From the NCBI RefSeq assembly GCF_003945595.2, contig NW_024104998.1:513224-577223 (forward strand): a DNA stretch of 64,000 bases, in the 5' to 3' direction. Below, piece by piece: positions 50,000 through 62,864 of the stretch (the first letter of the stretch is position 1; every line of letters starts with the position of its first letter). Source of the DNA: Pipra filicauda. Taxonomy: Eukaryota > Chordata > Aves > Passeriformes > Pipridae. Below the pieces are notes generated by a model. It worked only from the letters and a program-made list of their open reading frames with translations, was not told the DNA's origin and did no database searches. Position numbers and translations under genes: made by a program.

Positions 50000-52900
50000 A
50001 TCTGAAGCCCAGCTTACTGTGTGTACTAAGTCACAGTTTCATCGTTTATAGAGGTAGTTTCTGGCATAGTTTGACAAAGGTTACGAGATAAATCCAATGA
50101 GAATTTTTCCTTCCAGTATCTCGTCATAACTACCTCTTACTGAAGTCTCAAGTATTGCCTGACAGTAGCCTCTGCATATAATGGAAACAGAGTGAAGAAC
50201 TTTTAAAACTGAAGTAACAATTTCATTTGTGAAATGTGTACTTAGTTTATTAAAAGTGAAGGCCCCCATCACAGCAGTTACAAAAATGAAGTACAGTGTA
50301 AGCAGAATTTTCTCTAAATTACTGTATGTGTGTGACAGAAACATGGCAATTAAACCCAGGGATTGGGGACTACTGGCACAGCTGTTTGCATAGCCAGGTG
50401 CCAGTAAGCAGAAAACCCACAGGAATACTTGTATGTCTTTCCACTTGGCTCCAAATTGAAAGGACTGTGGAAAAGTGTGGTTGTGAGCAAATCTATACAT
50501 TTTTATGACCTTCAGTGGCACAACATCTAAGAACTTCTCAGTGAATTGTTATGTCTCAATTTATTTTTCCTCATAGCACTCTTATGATACTAAGTTTTAG
50601 GAGGAGCAACTGTGCATATTGAGATATATTTAAATTGATGCAGTACATGCAAGGCGCTCAATAACTTTTCAGTCATGGCAGAAGCCTGTGCACCAGGCCA
50701 GGCATGTAGTCTCTCTGCTCGGCACAGAGAAACACAGCATCCAAGAACTATGGCCACCTTTGCCTGTTTCCCTTTTCTCACTCACTCACAAAACCGACAT
50801 ATTAGATCACATTCCATAGTCCCTTCTTGGATTTTGGTGCAAAGCCTCTCCTTTTTACACCATGAACACCATAAGCATAGGCAGAGAGAAACTAGCAGCA
50901 AGAAAATAGAATAGAGACTAGGGCAGAAAAGTCAATCCATTCTTTAAAAAGAAGGCTAGGGAAAGACACAGGGTCACACACTCAAAATATTATCTTAAGC
51001 AATTGAAATAAACTTTTCAGTCAAATTATTCAGATATATGGCATTCATTGTAATATGACAACTTGCTACTGAGTATAGACATTATCCAAACTTTATTCAT
51101 TTATATCCTAATTTTACTTTGCTAATCCGATTGTATTAATATGCCAGGTAGGCATCAAAGCACCACATTGATATCAGAAGGATACCATTTTGTTATGAGA
51201 TCTCATAGCGAAGATGGTGCAAATGAAAGAATAAATAGAAAATTAACAGGATCTTGTAGCCCATACGCTGTGAATTTAATTGATAGAGCTATTTCAGGAG
51301 TGACCTACATTTCAAGGCACGTACAGTTCTAAAAGCTTCCACCTAATCTCTAACACAGCCAGAGAAATTGGAATTTTAGAACAGTTACTACATGGTATTA
51401 TTGGCAGCAATTCTACAAGCAGCACTTATTAGACTAATTACCATTAAACTATATCAGTTTCTGTTGATTTCCTGGCTAAAAGTTCAGAAGATCTTACCTT
51501 TTTCCATGTGATGTGCTTGCCAGGTTTTGCAGAATTCTCAGGACTTCCTAAGTAATATAACACCTGGTGTGATGTAATTTCAATACAGCAATTGTTTATC
51601 ACAGAAATGATCCTCAACCTGGCTCTGATCCAAGAATCATTTGTGAATGCCACTTTGCCCTTGCCCACCTGTTTTATGTTTCTCCTCCTCCCCTTATCTA
51701 TCTTTTCCACACAACAAGACAATCCAAAGTGTGGGCCATTGAAGTATCACCAGGTCTGCAAGGCTCGAAAAGCTCTGCCAGTTAACATAAAACAAAATCA
51801 CTGTTGGTTCCATGGAATCGCATTTCTCCACCACAAAGAAAGATGAGAGGAGAGGAAAGGTAGCTTTCGAGTGGGGGTTTGAATGAGGACACTTTGTGAA
51901 TGTGAATGGAAACTCTACATTCTTTGTTATTTTAACAGGCTGTGTCTGTTCTCCTTGAAAGAAATTGTATGAGAGAAGATTGGATTAAGTAGTTTTTATT
52001 TTATTTCAATGCACTTGTGCACTTTTACGAAGATCAACTTACTTAGCCATGTAATAAACTCTTGTTTTACAATAGTACTAGTGCATATTATACCACTGTA
52101 GGTATCTGTAAAGCTGGGAATCAGAGCAGGAAAACATAACATTTGTTTCTTTGGTGAATGAAGTGTATATCGTTACCTTCAGTCAGTATGTCAGATATAA
52201 CTTGAGCATTTGCAAGCCAGCCAGAGCAATACCCAGATGCCTATTAATCAGCTATGAGCAGATTGCACCTGTTCAGATTACTGCGTAATTCTTTGAAATT
52301 TAACATTTGAAAGGTTAGTGTTTATGATAAAAATCCTGAAATTTTCTTAGAGCAAAAACCCTTTTCAGTCTACCAAATGCATAAAAAAATCTGCCTTTTA
52401 GTGATCAAACACCTCTTCATTAGAGACATTTACAAGTTTGCACAGATGTAATCTGAAGAAACAAGTATAAATACTTACAAAAATATGAAAACAATAATTT
52501 CTGCTATTTAACTTTTAAAAAATATGTCTTGTAAAGAATAAATCTAATCTTTCACCAAATTCTAAGGCTTTTACTGTTTTAAAGTTTCCTGTGTTCCTTG
52601 TCTTTCTGGCTCCATCTAAACTGGTTCTAGTGGAAACACGCTATTCAAAGTTATTGTATTAACTTACAATTGAATTTTACCAATGTGATGCATTGGCTAT
52701 AGACTTTAATGAAAGAAGGTAGCTGAGAAACCACATAAATGTGGGTACTATAAAGAGCTTAGAGAACAATTCTGGGTAAAATATGTACATCTAAAGAAAA
52801 AGAATTGAAGTGTAGTAAGTTTCATAGATGTCCTGTTTTAGAAAGATAAATGGGGTTTTCTATGTTCCACAGACTTTATTCTGTCATTTTTCTTTTTTTT

Positions 52901-55900
52901 TTTACTTCTGAGAACAAACTTCTTTCCTTTGGAATCAGAAATATTAACATTTTCAAGCAAACACTAAATTGTATCTAATAGTGTTTAATAATTACCTTTG
53001 ACAGAACAGAAAATTTAAATCAAATTGATTTTCACTGAAAATGTCCTGAACCACCCGAAAGACTGTTATCATACAAGAAGTTCCTCATATAGTTATCATA
53101 CAAGAATTGATGAATAAAATAAGAATAAGAAATTCCAGGAAGAAATTTAGAAGACTGTTGTGATAAGCAGAATTATGTATTTGTGAGCAGAAAAAGGAGA
53201 GAAGATCAGGAAAAAGCTTACATTTAACAGGAAGTAACTTTAAATGAAGTTAATTTGGTCTTCCGCTAAATGGGAAGATGAAAATGCTGACATTGGATGG
53301 AAATATTTTACTTGAATCATGGAAAAAAGCATTAATAGAATCAAGATTAACAATGACAAATTTGCAGAGAAAGAAATTATTGGATGCTACTAGAAGAATG
53401 TTTCTCACTGATTGAGGTGTTCTAGAAAGATAAAGTGTCATGTAATCTTATGGAGAATGTATTTGTGAAATTTTTCCAGCATAATAATGGATATTTTGGG
53501 AAATTAACATACTACAGAGTATATATTCTGGGTTCTATGGCTGAAGATGGATAAAATGCTTGCTAACCGGAAAGCACCAGATTTTTATGTTTACTTCCAG
53601 GAAGTTGCAACACAGGAAAAACATTCATGTGCATTTCTCCATTTTTCTGGTCTTCTGCTGTGGCTCTGTCACTTCATTCTTAATCTGTAAAATTTTGTCC
53701 AGACCACCAATGTGTTCAAGTCAGTCAAAGAAGCATTTATGGATTTCACAGAACTCAGTTTAGTTGCTAACAGATAAAAAATTTCAATGAATAGGTTAAT
53801 TACAGGATTTTTCGTGTACTGTATTTAAATTTTGAAGCTTTCCAAAGTTTTCCAATAACTTAAAAGATTTGAAATTATTATAAAAATTATAAATGCATAT
53901 AACTAAAATGATTTATAATAGATACGAGAATAATTTAATATGTTAGATATATGAACAGTAAAAACCCTGTCACAAAAATCATTACAAATAATTTAAAAAA
54001 TCATTAGTGAATGAAAAACTATTAATGTATTTGATGCCATGAGAGGAGAAAATCTAACTAGATATTTCACCTTCTAAGCCTACAGCTACATTTCTTTAAA
54101 AAATACTTTGCATGATGAAGAGACATATTGGAGCCAGCACTCATAGATCATTTATAGAAGCAGTTAGGACATGATTTTTTTTTCCCCGTGCCATAATCTC
54201 TTCTACTTGTGTTTCCCCTTCCGGTACATTCTAGATATACATATTCTAGAGTCATCTACATATGTCTGTTAAAACACTCCTTGCCATAACAAGAGCCCGG
54301 GATATTGGTAGTACATTTTGCCCCCCCATTCTTACAACGCATCATTTGTGTCACTTTCAAACTCTTCTTTTGTTGGTCTCACTTCCTATTTTAGAGTACA
54401 GGGAAGAATTCTCAGGGTTGTGCTATGAACAGTACTATCCTAATCATCTATTAATTTCAAGGTTGAAAGTACTATGGAAATTTCTCTTTAATGCCTGATG
54501 AGGTTCTCTCCACCTCCATGTGTCAAAATTATGTTAGATCATTCTGATAGACATGCAGGCCAAAGAGGAATGTGTTATCACTGCTGAAAGATAAAGCAAT
54601 AATTTGAATGAATGTGTATGCAATCATCTGATGCTAGAGGAAAAAAGGTATTTTAAGGAGAAAAGACATGAAAGTTTTATTTTCCTGGAGGAGTTATTTT
54701 TGAAATTTGCATCTTTAAAAAATGTCCTATATCTTCACAAAACTTATATTTAACTTCCAGTTAACTGTTGCCATTTTTTTTGCACTAATTTTAGTAAATC
54801 GCTGTGGCATTTTGTGAATAAAATTAGCATGTGTAAGCCGAAGAATTTGTCATTTGAAAAACTGAGGATACACAAATTTCTAAATGTGTAACAACAAATT
54901 TCTAACAACATTCTAATGTCAGATAATCTTTTCTATTAATTTCTTTGTTCTCCCAGTAGGAACTACTGAACTCTGATGTGTAACCATCAGAGCAATGACA
55001 CTCTCCATCTCCTAATTTCTTTTAGCAGTGTTCTGTAATTTAATTAAATTAAAAATAATTTATTTTTAAGCAACTTTATCATGACTAACTGCAGCTGTTC
55101 CATCATATTGCAGCTTGTTCAGGTGACACTCAGTGTCTGTGGAGCCTGGAACACAAAGCTGCAAAGTCAAAAAGCTCACTTTTTTCCTGTGTCTGCTTTT
55201 TTTTCTGGCATTGATGGTACAGAGTCAGTCAAATGGGTGACTGGAGCAGTTCAGAGTATTCAGCTCAATTTTGCCTGTGATCCTCACACAGCTTGCTCAA
55301 ACTCTAGCGTTTATTGGTTTGAACCTGAATTTTTTACTGACTTGACACATATGCAGCAGGAGTTTTGCCTGAATACGTGCTTCAGGATTAGCCCTAGTAT
55401 TAAGAATCTGCGTAATGAACTGTCACAAAGAAATGCTGGCTTTGTCAGCCTTGCACAGCTGTACTTTGCATCAGCCAAACAATAAAACAGTCGCTGTTGC
55501 CTGGTATTCATGTGCTGAATGACGTCTGCCTGTCAGTTATAGAGCTTGCAAAAACATATATGAGTGATGTGGTCGTAAATGGCTGCTGCAACTGGTGTTT
55601 AGCAGAACAGTCTCATGAAAGGAAAAAACCACCATTCCTTATACGAGCATCGATAACATTTTATCCTTGAATCAAACTAGTCTAGGGGAATGTGATTTTT
55701 CCTAAGATAGAACTATTTGCTTCAGTTTTTAGCACATTATTTTGCACTCCCAAATCTCTAGTCTTGTCTGTTTTAAGGAAAACAAGACTAAAAAGTTCAA
55801 AATTATATTATCAGTTATTGATTTCTGGATCAAAGTATTCAGAACTCCTGAAATTCGACGAGTTAGATTTTTAAAAATTTAGACATATTTATGACATGGG

Positions 55901-58900
55901 AACGAAGAAGATCTCGGAAGCAGAAGATCTGGGAAGCAAGAGCACTTTCACTTTCTATTCTAATTTCCCAAGAAGCCTTGTGGCACTTGCTGTAAAAGAA
56001 CTTTTTTATTGCTAAATAGTGCAAACCCTGTAATTCTCTATTGTATGTAGTGCAATCAGTTTGCTGAGTGACTTTAACCACTAAATATAAAAATATTTTC
56101 CCAATTGTCATTTCACATGGTAAGAAAAAAGACTGCAAGTTCATGTCCTGTTTCTGTCTCCTGTTTCATTTCACTAAAACTCAGAGATATGCTCTGTACT
56201 CAGCTGGTTTCCTAACTGTCAAAGAAGCTTTTCTCTAGAAAAGTGTTTCACAGACTGACATTAAACATGACAAAAAAACCCCACAAACAAACAAAAAACC
56301 ACTTTCATTCAGTTATTCCTGGTCTTCTGTTATTGCTTGAGCCTCCATTGTACAGGTGCTTCCATGTGCACAGCTGGTTGTCAGGCCCTGCTAAGACTAG
56401 TTGCAGAAAATAAAAATATTTGCCAGCTTTGCTTTAACAATAATATCAACAAGAGCTTTTATTTCTTTGTATCCTATGTACATTAAAGTAACAGGTCCAC
56501 ACTGCCTCCATCACAGGAATCAGGCACAGGGAAATTGCTGCCAAGTATTTTGTGTAGACTACAACTACCAGTAACTGTTTTCATTGGCAGAGAATTTATC
56601 TTCAGTTCAAAGTCTGCCACTTTCTTCCTTATGTTGTGTCGATTAACCCCATCTGGAGACTCTCAGCTCTTCTCAATTAAGCATATAAACCAACATAGGA
56701 AACTAACTCCTTTCATTTGCAGCAGTTCAGCTCTGACTAACACTACGTCACTTTTATTACTACTTTAAATAGAAAGTAGCCCTTGATTTTAAGAGTTTTC
56801 TGTTATTGCAGTTTTTGAAAAGAGATTTGAACTTAAGCATCGCTGGTCCAGATCAGCTCAGGTGAACACCTAGCTTTCTGATCTGCACAAGAATAAGAGG
56901 TGAGGGAAAACCAAATGAACAAATCCTTTAGGAATAAAAAAAGTCCTCAAACCATTGATTTATTTTTGAGAATGAGACAAAATAATCTCCTATATTATTA
57001 TGAGACTGCTTTCTCCCTCTAGTGTCAAACTTGAGACGTAGGCTCATGTCTTGAAATGTTGCCTGTACCTGTGAAATCACCAGAGCTGTGTAGGTGTTTA
57101 GCACAGCTTTTGCAATACAGGCAATTCCTTTAAATTCTAAAAGTAGATCTCTTCTTCCTCTTTAAAATGTATAAAGAGTACTCTCATAAATGTCTTTCTA
57201 AGTGCTCTCTGTAGCTGAAAGGCTATTTCTGTAACCCTAGCCCTACGCTGGGATAAACTCAACATCCCACCTGATGCTCATCCCACCTCTCATTTTTTTA
57301 GGAGGAATTATTTCATCCCCTAAGGCTGTATGACAATTCAAATCAAGTATATATGAAAGTCTTGAGATTCAGGAACATTGTGAAGAAGAAAATTTAGAAA
57401 TGTCCAGTTGTAAAAATGAATGGTGAATAGCAATCAATTAGTTCCTTGTGCCAGTGAAGGATAACAAAACTCTGAAATCTTTCTAAGGTTGTGTGTGTGC
57501 ATTTTTACCCTAGTTCCTGTCTAGGAGATTTATATTGCTAACTTTTCTGAAGCCAAGACTTTATATCAAACCAATTCCTCATGAAGACTTCAGGACTTCT
57601 GGATGGGAAGTAAATTGTTTGGAGATATGCAACTTTGTTGTTGTTTTTCGTTTGTTTGTTTGTCCTAAAGAAAAGAAAGAAAAATGTTGTCTCTCCTCAC
57701 TCACCAAAGATAAGACATCCTCAACAGATGCACTTTGGCCCTATATCACACTTCTCAACCCACATTTTATATCCACTTATTTTCCCAGGAACTTCTTCTC
57801 CAGGCAAAGGGCAGAAGGACCTTTAAACATCACATCTCTTAGGCATCAGCTGTAAATATCAATTATGTTTATAGTACCAAAAGAAGCCAAACTGGAGAAA
57901 TACAAATCTGATTGGCAAGCCCTTTTGAATAATCTGTTTAATTGTTTATTCTTACCTAAGCCTGGAATTCCAATTTCTAGTTTCCATTTCCCATAAGGGT
58001 TTGCATCTCTATTGTTTGTGACACTGAGACTTTGCAGGTTATGGGGAAGGACGAGTTGATTTACTCACCCATCAGGTTTTGTCCCCTCTCAATTGGCTCG
58101 TTCAATATAATTACGTAGTAGGCAGCTTTAGGTCAGCTCACAAACATCATTAACTCTTACCATCCCTTATGATAGGGTGGCAAATCTTTGCAAATCACTG
58201 AGAATCATACATATACTTTGATAATATAACTTTAATAATATAATATATAAGCTTGCTCTTGGTAATTCAGAGCATATACTAGCATCCACAACACAACTGA
58301 GTGATCTAACAGAGATTATTTATACATACACGCATTCCTCTTTTCAAGGTCACTTGCAGAGGAGTCTACCTAATCAACCGTAAGCATATAGAAAATAAAC
58401 ATTAGGTAGAGATTTCACTATGGAGTTAAATACATTTTACTTTGGGTTTGTGAGATATTATAACCTATTAATATCCTTATAGAAGACATTTGTGTGAGAA
58501 ATTTCACCTCTAAAGCTTCCTGCTTTTGAATGATGAGACACAGACCTAGCATTTTGTTACATGGATTTTGTTAATCCAGTTTCAAAAATGAACTTTACTT
58601 TAAAATGCATTTACGCAGTAACTTATCCTTTAATGTTAACATAATGATTTCACAGGATTTATTCATTGATTACAATAATGTATTTCTTCCTATCAAAAAT
58701 TCACACATATTTTAAATACACATATATCTTAAATACATATGTATCCAAACCTAAAACCAATCAAATCGTCTCATTTTTTTCAAGAAATAGTTAGAAATTA
58801 AAGACTAAAATAAGTGTTTTGTGTCTACAGAATCCAACCAATGCTAAAATCAGATGCTGAATTTACAAACTCTGGACTGTAAATAAGTGTCATGAAAGAT

Positions 58901-60260
58901 TTTCCCTATTGCAGAACATAAAAATCTAAGAAAATACATTATTTTTCTTTCTTTAAATCAGAAATGTTAGTTAGAAAAGGATATTCAAAGCTGATTGTTT
59001 GTTTTTTCTTTCCCAGATTCAAAATACTGCTGGTGAGTAGAGACAGTGCTTTACAATATAACTGAGCTGAAAAGCTGAAACAGCTTTCCTATTTCGAATT
59101 TGTTTGACCTGGCTAGGAAGTAACAGTTGCTTGAAATTTGGAAATCCCAACTGAAGAGAAACCTGACATTTAACTTTTTTTTTTACACGCTATTAAATAA
59201 AATTTGAAATTATCCATATTAGGGAAAACTTCTAATAGTGTTATTTGGCAATATCAGCAGATTTTGATCTAGATAAAATGTTAGACATTAAAAAAATTGA
59301 AATATTTCATTAAAATTTGTTACAACAATTAAAAAAACTAAGTTTCCCTTTGTCGTGTTGCTTAAAGGTTTCGGAAATCTTGGATTTCAGTTCTCTCTGC
59401 TGGGTCATGTCTTCGGGGGTGGCTCTGTATCTCATAACATATTCCTACAACCCGACTATTATGCACTTGAAATTATGGACTAGAAAAATACATACCATGA
59501 CATCTTTTTTATACCGCTGTGTGGGTAAAGAAAAATACAAGTTTTACTATGTATTAATTAGTTGTGGGTTCTGTGTTTTACTGGAGGACAAGAAATTACA
59601 GAATATTGGCCACAATTTGAAAAATATAACAATATTTTAAAGTGCATAGGATTACAATTCAGGTTTTTAGGAATTTTTCAGAAAATTTTTATGATGCAAT
59701 TAATGTGGTTGAATCTTTTAGCTTAATTTCTTATTCAGCAAAAACTTAACTGATGTATATAACACCAGTGTTAATTAGCAAACAACATTTCTTGTATAGA
59801 AAGCACTATAAATGCATCATAAAATAATATTTTCTATATGCTATACTTGACTGCAACATTAATCTGTGGAATTGACTCAATATCAAGTCATATCTTACTA
59901 GTTGCTTTTTCTTACTGCTCCTGAACAGATGCTCCACTCAAACTGTTTTCTTTGAAGGAACTGTATTGTATATGCAGGCAATAATTCAAATTTCATTTAG
60001 CTAGATGAGGTCAAGAGAGGTCTCTGTTCCAGTTGCTAGGATAGACACTTCGGATATGGGAAAACATCTGAATCAAGCCTTAGTGATTTCTGCAACTTTA
60101 GTGAAATTGAATAAAATAATAAAATAAAATAAATTAAACTGAAACAATGTGAAATATAGAAAAAAAAATAATTAAAAAAGTAAACAGTGTGAAGTCCAAA
60201 ACATAAGCTTCTTTCCCTACATTGTCCATAGTGTCCTGTTCACTTAGTACAACTCAAATT
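50000..60260. other. Gene-free A+T-rich DNA
   Basis: More than 10 kb without a supported exon or known transposon. The longest open frame outside repeats in the window is here (146 codons, minus strand, 50,081-50,521). Another of 134 codons is on the plus strand at 55,081-55,485; neither shows a domain. Local repeats are GTTATCATACAAGAA at 53,065-53,079 and 53,092-53,106, and a 16-bp tandem pair (AGAAGATCTCGGAAGC, then one mismatch) at 55,906-55,937. A TTTG-rich tract lies at about 57,634-57,663. Confidence 0.65.
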
Positions 60261-60261
60261 G

Positions 60262-60400
60262 GATTTGGGGCTGGAAGGGATCTCAGGAGATCTCTAGAAC
60301 AGCATCCTTCTCAAGGGAGAGGCAGCTAGTGAGTCAAACCAAATTACTCAGGGCTTTATCCCATTGTGACCTTTTTAGTCCAATCATTCAGTCAGTGTTC
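60262..60400 (-). mobile_element. Degenerate CR1 LINE 3' fragment
   Basis: On the plus strand the run GGGGCTGGAAGGGATCTC followed by AGGAGATCTCTAG and later ACTCAGGGCTTTATCC follows the order of the reverse complement of an older CR1 3' end (TTGGAAGGGACCTC, GGAGATCATCTAG, GCTCAGGGCC). Substitutions are many and the terminal octamers are lost. Both borders are approximate. Confidence 0.55.
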
Positions 60401-60404
60401 TGTT

Positions 60405-61170
60405 CATCTGGTTGCCAGTGAAGCAGTACATCTTGGATAAAAAAAGTACCGTGGAAGAGGGGTAAGAAAAGAGGGAAATAATATTTATCTCTCGTGCCCT
60501 GGGTAAGTTTCTTAATCACAAAACTTTTTAATTTGGAGTTTCAGCAAATGGTGAGAATTGATAGCATAATTTCGTTTGCTTTATTTCCAAGTTGTAGTAG
60601 CATAAGTTGTCCAAAACAGCACTGGAAACATCTTCCTGACTTTCATCACTTCAGCAGGTTTTGAGGAAGGAACATGTAACTTCTCTGCCATGGCTCATAC
60701 AGGCCAGGACCTGCCCTGCTCTGTTTTTTCAGATGTGGGGGACTCCCTGGTTGTGCACAGGGACAGAGATGTTAGTGTCTGAGAAGCTAATGCCAAAATG
60801 CTTGTCCATGGCTGCCTCTGGATTTATCAGTTTTCAAGGTGGCTCATTTTAGGTTGTAAAATTATATGCACATAATATTCTGTCTATGGCACCAAACTGT
60901 GACGACAGAGACCTTGGTCTTTGTTCATTGAACAGCATTTTAGAATCCAAATAGTCTGTAAGTAAAAGGAGAAAGTAATCAGAGGGCTGTTTACAGAACG
61001 GAGATTTCCAGTCCATTTTGCTGGATGTGTTTTAATGGAAGATTTGTAGCTAAATGCTTACCAAGATGTTTAACTTTTGTCATTGATATTTAAAATAAAT
61101 CTTCCAGGCCTCGAGCTGTAACCAAACTGAGTTATATACAATATTATCTCTTTGCTGAAGTGTTTCAGCA
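60405..61170. other. Gene-free DNA
   Basis: A slightly G+C-richer patch lies at about 60,650-60,850, carrying a 63-codon open frame with no recognisable domain. Otherwise nothing was seen. Confidence 0.6.
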
Positions 61171-61171
61171 C

Positions 61172-61195
61172 AAAAAAAAAAAAAAAAAAAAAAAA
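61172..61195. repeat. Poly(A) run of 24
   Basis: Twenty-four consecutive A residues. An AATAAA lies at about 61,094-61,099, roughly 75 bp upstream, so a retrocopy tail was considered. The upstream sequence is not recognisable and no flanking duplication was found. Confidence 0.9.
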
Positions 61196-61497
61196 GAAGG
61201 GTGCATTTCTGGAGAGAGAATGAGGCTGTAATCCATTCTTCTTACAAAGAGAGGAAGCTCCCTAATGGGAAAATTAAATTTAAGGAAGTTTGTTATTGAA
61301 CTGACCATTTATAACCCTTTAATATGAATTTTCCACATGAAAATCTCAAAACTCTTGATTTATTGGGCTCTGGTTCACACAGATTGTACATACATGATTT
61401 TCAGAAGCTCTTGAAATGTTCAGCAAAGAAAGTACACTTTGGCTTTAAAGCCTGAAAGGCTTGTACAGAAGGCTCTCCCTTTCTGCATCTTACACAT

Positions 61498-61527
61498 AAT
61501 GTAATATATAAAAATATATATTACATT
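61498..61527. repeat. Perfect 13-bp A+T inverted repeat
   Basis: AATGTAATATATA (61,498-61,510), a loop AAAA, then the exact reverse complement TATATATTACATT (61,515-61,527). It lies about 100 bp before the 5' end of the RTE-like element, within otherwise A+T-rich DNA that shows no other feature up to 61,630. Confidence 0.85.
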
Positions 61528-61630
61528 GGTTTACTCATACCTTACAGTTTATAGAAGAGGTCATTTGCATACTAAGCCTCATTAAACATATCAAATACCT
61601 TAATTTATATTGTATGTCATAGATTGTATG

Positions 61631-61820
61631 GGCGCCGGGCCGTGCTGCCACCGGCCATGCGGCGCTGCCGCTGGTGGGGGAGAGGAGACGGGGAGCTTTG
61701 CCGGTGGGGATTGAGCCCTCGTGGGAGAGGAGAGGGGGAGCTTCAGAGCGCACGAAGGTTTGCGGGGAGGGGAGGGGTGTCGGGCAGCCCGTAGGGGTCC
61801 TCGGACTGACGGGAGGGCGG
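61631..61820 (+). promoter_or_regulatory. CpG-rich leader of the RTE-like element (putative internal promoter)
   Basis: I count 18 CpG dinucleotides between 61,631 and 61,820, whereas the surrounding host DNA has almost none. It contains a near-duplicate of 21 bp, 45 bp apart: GGGAGAGGAGACGGGGAGCT starting at 61,678 and GGGAGAGGAGAGGGGGAGCT starting at 61,723. No TATA box is visible. By analogy with other LINEs, a CpG-rich 5' region serves as an internal RNA polymerase II promoter; that role is inferred here. Open frames of 62-81 codons inside it are composition-driven. Confidence 0.5.
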
Positions 61821-62486
61821 GCAGGGCAGTCCTGTATGGAGTGGTTGGAGTGTCATTGGTGAGCAGTGTGAGGGAAGATCGGTGGTAACACAGCGGGGGG
61901 AGGATAAGGCCAGGGTGGATAGGGGGTCCTTCCGAGGGGTTGGGGGGTCTTGGCCGGGCTGGGGCTTTAGGAGGTACCCAAGCCCGGGTAGATGCGGGGG
62001 CCAGAATGGCTTGGTTTTAGCTCACCTGTGGCTACTGCCCAGGTTCAGTTTGTTTTGGATTTATTTATTGTGTCCTGAAAGGGTGGTCAGGACAAAGGGA
62101 TATTCCTGGGTATTTCCCTGGGATTAAGTACAGATGGGTGGCAGAAAAGTAAGGAGTGAAAGGCTTGCCTTAATCGTTTTAGTGGGAAAGAAGTCTGTGT
62201 ACCCCTATGTGGTTGCAAGCTATGCTGGCAATGGTACATGCCTTTGGCAGGGGCTCCCATGCCAGACAGGTCAAAAACAAAGGGTCAGATAAAACATGTC
62301 CATGGGCAGGATGAACTCACTAGCCTTCTGGCAGTCATCCTAGGAGAAGGACAACTCTGTTTCCAGACCTGGGCAGATGGAGTTCACTTAGCCCTGTAAG
62401 GCATCCATCTAAGAGAAGGATACTCTAATTAAACCTACATCCTGACAACCTTGCTGCCACTGTCTAAGCTGGCTAGGGCCTGGTAG

Positions 62487-62837
62487 ATGAACCTTAGGAT
62501 AACGGGTGGGTCCAGTTCTGCGCATGCTGCGTCTCACCTAAAAAATCCACTGCGCAGGTTCAAAGGCTTTACCCACATTTGTAAAGCCCTGTAGCGACAG
62601 GCGAGGGTCAAAACAGCAGGTCATAAGATGCACTGGAAGCCGCAGACCCAACCCTGCATGCAGGTGGTTCAGGACTCTGGTCATCTGAGACTGACCCAGG
62701 GGATGACAGTCTCTTTCAGCAGCATCCTGAATGACCAAGAAGCCTTTTTAAGGAGAGCACTGCTTGCTCCACACGGAGAGGGGCCTAGAAAAGGTGGCCT
62801 AACCAAAGCTCATCTCCACCTTCACCCAGCTGGTTAG
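62487..62837 (+). pseudogene. Short upstream ORF of the RTE-like element (ORF1-like), one premature stop
   Basis: Read in the same phase as the endonuclease frame, an ATG at 62,487 opens a reading of about 116 codons ending at TAG 62,835-62,837. It is interrupted by TAG at 62,592-62,594, in the context CCCTGTAGCGACAG, which a single C-to-T change from CAG would explain. The middle and end (for example LRLTQGMTVSFSSILNDQEA and PHGEGPRKGG) have no domain I recognise, and the composition is basic. Some RTE elements carry a small ORF1 before the main ORF, which fits the position. The alternative is that the 27-bp gap to the next frame, closed by TAA at 62,862-62,864, was once open and this is the N-terminal part of one protein. 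The true start codon is uncertain. Confidence 0.5.
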
Positions 62838-62864
62838 CCGCAGCCAACGGGCATCTTTTTCTAA

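Noticed and set aside
50081..50521. 146-codon minus-strand open frame, the longest outside repeats.
   Set aside because: It has hydrophobic patches but no recognisable domain, no exon borders and no neighbouring gene features. A frame of this length is expected by chance in 64 kb of A+T-rich DNA.
61172..61195. Poly(A)24 as the tail of a processed pseudogene.
   Set aside because: AATAAA is about 75 bp upstream rather than 10-30 bp, no parent gene is recognisable, and no flanking duplication was found.
61674..62127. 62-81-codon plus-strand frames rich in Gly and Arg in the CpG-rich region.
   Set aside because: They are a product of G+C-rich composition in the leader of the RTE-like element. 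No domain is seen and stops are simply rare there.
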